Assembly (NCBI GenBank): GCA_019689695.1
Contig: JADGHA010000234.1
Span: forward strand, 1-6,825
Direction of reading: 5' to 3'
DNA: 6,825 nucleotides
From: Micromonosporaceae bacterium
GTDB taxonomy: Bacteria; Actinomycetota; Actinomycetes; Mycobacteriales; Micromonosporaceae
This document shows, piece by piece, positions 5,618 through 6,825 of this stretch. Position 1 is the first letter of the stretch; each line of letters opens with the position of its first letter. The notes under the pieces were generated by a model that searched no databases, had not been told where the DNA came from, and was given only the letters and a program-made list of their open reading frames with translations. The position numbers were made by a program, and so were the translations under genes.

Positions 5618-5645
5618 TTGACAGCCTCCGATCAAGATGGATAAA
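5618..5645 (+). promoter_or_regulatory. Vegetative-type promoter of the secreted propeller gene
   Basis: A perfect TTGACA (5618-5623) lies in an AT-rich patch (ATATATAT just before it), followed after 16 bases by GATAAA (5640-5645), which keeps the ATAA core of TATAAT. Transcription would begin near 5652, leaving a leader of about 70 bases before the ATG at 5722. This is the best match to a housekeeping sigma-70 promoter in the window. Confidence 0.6.
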
Positions 5646-5721
5646 TCTGCTGAACGCGTCGAGGGCAGGGCGCGTATGCACCAACGGGAGACCGCCTTTT
5701 CGATCGTGAAGGAGAGGATCG

Positions 5722-6723
5722 ATGTCCACTGTCTCGCGAAGGACGATTTTCCGGGGTGCGGCCGCACTCGGCCTCACCGCAGCGGTAGGCGTGTCAGCTC
5801 CCGAGGCGGCATCCGCGCACAGCGCGGGGGCGCGTGGCGCCCACGGCGCGGCGGGCCGCCGCAAGGGCGGGATCTTCCCTGAGACGATCAACCTGCCGGA
5901 TGGCTGGCAACCGGAAGGCATCGCCATCGGTGCCCTGCCGTTCGCCTACTTCGGCTCGCTGGCCGACGGCTCCATCTACCGCGCCAACCTGGTCACCGGC
6001 GAGGGGCGGGTCATCAGCGCCGGTCCCGGCACCCCGTCCGTCGGGCTCAAGATCGACCACCGGGGGCGGCTGTTCGTGTCCGGCGGTGACGGTGGGGACG
6101 CTCGCGTGGTGAGCGCGACCACCGGCCAGGTGCTCGCCAGCTACCAGTTCACCACCGGCCCCACGTTCGTCAACGACGTGGTGCTCACGCCGGGCGCCGC
6201 CTGGTTCACCGACTCGCAGAACCCGGCCTCCGTGCTCTACAAGGTCCCGCTGGGCCGGCGCGGACGCCTGCCGGCGCCGGACGAGGTGGTCACCGTGCCG
6301 GTCACCGGTGACTTCGTCTTCCAGCCCGGGGCCTTCAACGCCAACGGCATCGACCGCACGCCGGACGGCTCGGGGCTGATCGTCGTGCAGTCCGCCACCG
6401 GCACGCTGTTCAAGGTGGACCCGGCCACCGGGGTGAGCCGGACCATCGACCTGGGCGGCGAGTCGGTGCCCAACGGGGACGGGATCCTGCTGGTCGGGCA
6501 CACGCTCTACGTGGTGCAGAACCAGGACAACACGGTGGCCGTGGTGAAACTCAACCGGTCCGGCACGCGGGGGCGGGTGGTGGAGCGGATAACCGATCCG
6601 CGCTTCGACGTACCGACCACGACCGCGGCCTTTGGCAACCGGCTCTACCTGCCGAACGCCCGGTTCAACACACCACCGACGCCCACCACGAAGTACACCG
6701 CCAACGCCATCCGCATTCGCTGA
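5722..6723 (+). CDS. Tat-exported SMP-30/gluconolactonase-like beta-propeller protein
   Basis: 333 residues. AAGGAG (5709-5714) stands seven bases before the ATG. The N-terminus is a twin-arginine signal: SRRTIF (Arg6, Arg7), a hydrophobic stretch to about 26, and a likely cut after Ala32 (ASA/HS), so the protein is exported already folded. A Gly/Ala/Arg-rich linker (33-50) precedes the propeller, whose strand repeats are visible as QPEGIAIG (63-70), GSIYRANL, GLKIDHRGRLFVSGG, FVNDVVL (149-155), AWFTDS, FNANGIDRT (205-213), TLFKVDP and VPNGDGILL (249-257). Glu65, Asn151, Asn208 and Asp253 are candidates for the central metal site typical of SMP-30/lactonase propellers. The substrate is unknown. 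Proteins of this type are sometimes labelled superoxide dismutase; nothing in this sequence supports that. It is divergent from the transporter gene, with no clear functional link. Confidence 0.88.
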   Translation: MSTVSRRTIFRGAAALGLTAAVGVSAPEAASAHSAGARGAHGAAGRRKGGIFPETINLPDGWQPEGIAIGALPFAYFGSLADGSIYRANLVTGEGRVISAGPGTPSVGLKIDHRGRLFVSGGDGGDARVVSATTGQVLASYQFTTGPTFVNDVVLTPGAAWFTDSQNPASVLYKVPLGRRGRLPAPDEVVTVPVTGDFVFQPGAFNANGIDRTPDGSGLIVVQSATGTLFKVDPATGVSRTIDLGGESVPNGDGILLVGHTLYVVQNQDNTVAVVKLNRSGTRGRVVERITDPRFDVPTTTAAFGNRLYLPNARFNTPPTPTTKYTANAIRIR

Positions 6724-6745
6724 CTCCTCATCCTGCCTCGCGCTC

Positions 6746-6803
6746 GGTTGATCATGGGGTTGGTGGCGGCAAATCCGGATTGCCGCTATCCCCATGATCA
6801 ACC
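6746..6803. repeat. Long nested palindrome, terminator and possible dispersed repeat
   Basis: GGTTGATCATGGGG (6746-6759) and CCCCATGATCAACC (6790-6803) are perfect 14-bp inverted arms. Inside them GCGGCAA (6766-6772) and TTGCCGC (6780-6786) form a second perfect 7-bp stem, separated by internal loops of 6 and 3 bases. The outer arm begins 22 bases after the stop codon of the propeller gene, so RNA from that gene would fold here and probably terminate. Its length, near symmetry and nested stem also suit a mobile or dispersed intergenic palindrome. I recall similar GTTGATCATG palindromes in Micromonosporaceae genomes, but cannot check copy number. It could act in both directions. Confidence 0.75.
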
Positions 6804-6825
6804 ACGCGGGGTGGGCGGGCGCTGC

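Noticed and set aside
5794..6801. 335-codon minus-strand open frame opposite the propeller gene
   Set aside because: Composition is biased and featureless, and its start would lie inside the terminal palindrome.
1..6825. CRISPR array, tRNA or rRNA gene, transposase, phage or defence genes
   Set aside because: No spaced repeat series, cloverleaf, or motif of these classes was seen on either strand.

Overview
The window is GC-rich DNA with actinobacterial coding habits: strong G/C at third codon positions, GTG starts, a twin-arginine secreted protein and a Hanks-type kinase. The gene set and the long GATCATG-type intergenic palindrome at the right edge suggest a filamentous actinomycete, perhaps Micromonosporaceae. 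That placement is an inference, not a proven identity.

Left part, plus strand: about 490 bases without a credible gene and less GC-rich than the rest are followed by an orphan winged-helix regulator of the OmpR/PhoB DNA-binding type that has no receiver domain (492-1034). A gene-free stretch of about 380 bases follows, holding a possible general-stress-type promoter and a 25-bp tandem duplication. It leads into a STAS-domain anti-sigma-factor antagonist (1412-1798). Thirty-eight bases further on is a small soluble Hanks-type Ser/Thr kinase-like protein (1837-2640). The STAS protein and the kinase look like one two-gene signalling unit. The kinase is unusual: its activation segment is almost entirely missing and the catalytic-loop lysine is asparagine.

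Middle part, minus strand: a zinc-type cation diffusion facilitator (5421-4486) ends just before a candidate terminator hairpin. A four-helix DUF2269-like membrane protein (4398-3913) and an Eis-like GNAT acetyltransferase (3894-2707) follow, separated by only 18 bases and probably co-transcribed. The acetyltransferase converges on the kinase gene.

Right part: the transporter gene is divergent from a Tat-exported SMP-30/gluconolactonase-like beta-propeller protein (5722-6723, plus). The shared 300-base intergenic region has a good promoter for each. The transporter promoter places transcription start at or next to its GTG codon, implying a leaderless mRNA, and an imperfect palindrome covers its -35 and spacer. 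After the propeller gene comes a perfect 14-bp inverted repeat with a second nested stem, acting as a terminator and/or a dispersed palindromic element.

I found no phage, transposase, CRISPR, RNA gene or recognisable defence system. The most promising points are the degenerate kinase next to the STAS protein and the regulatory layout of the metal transporter. I do not claim a new system.
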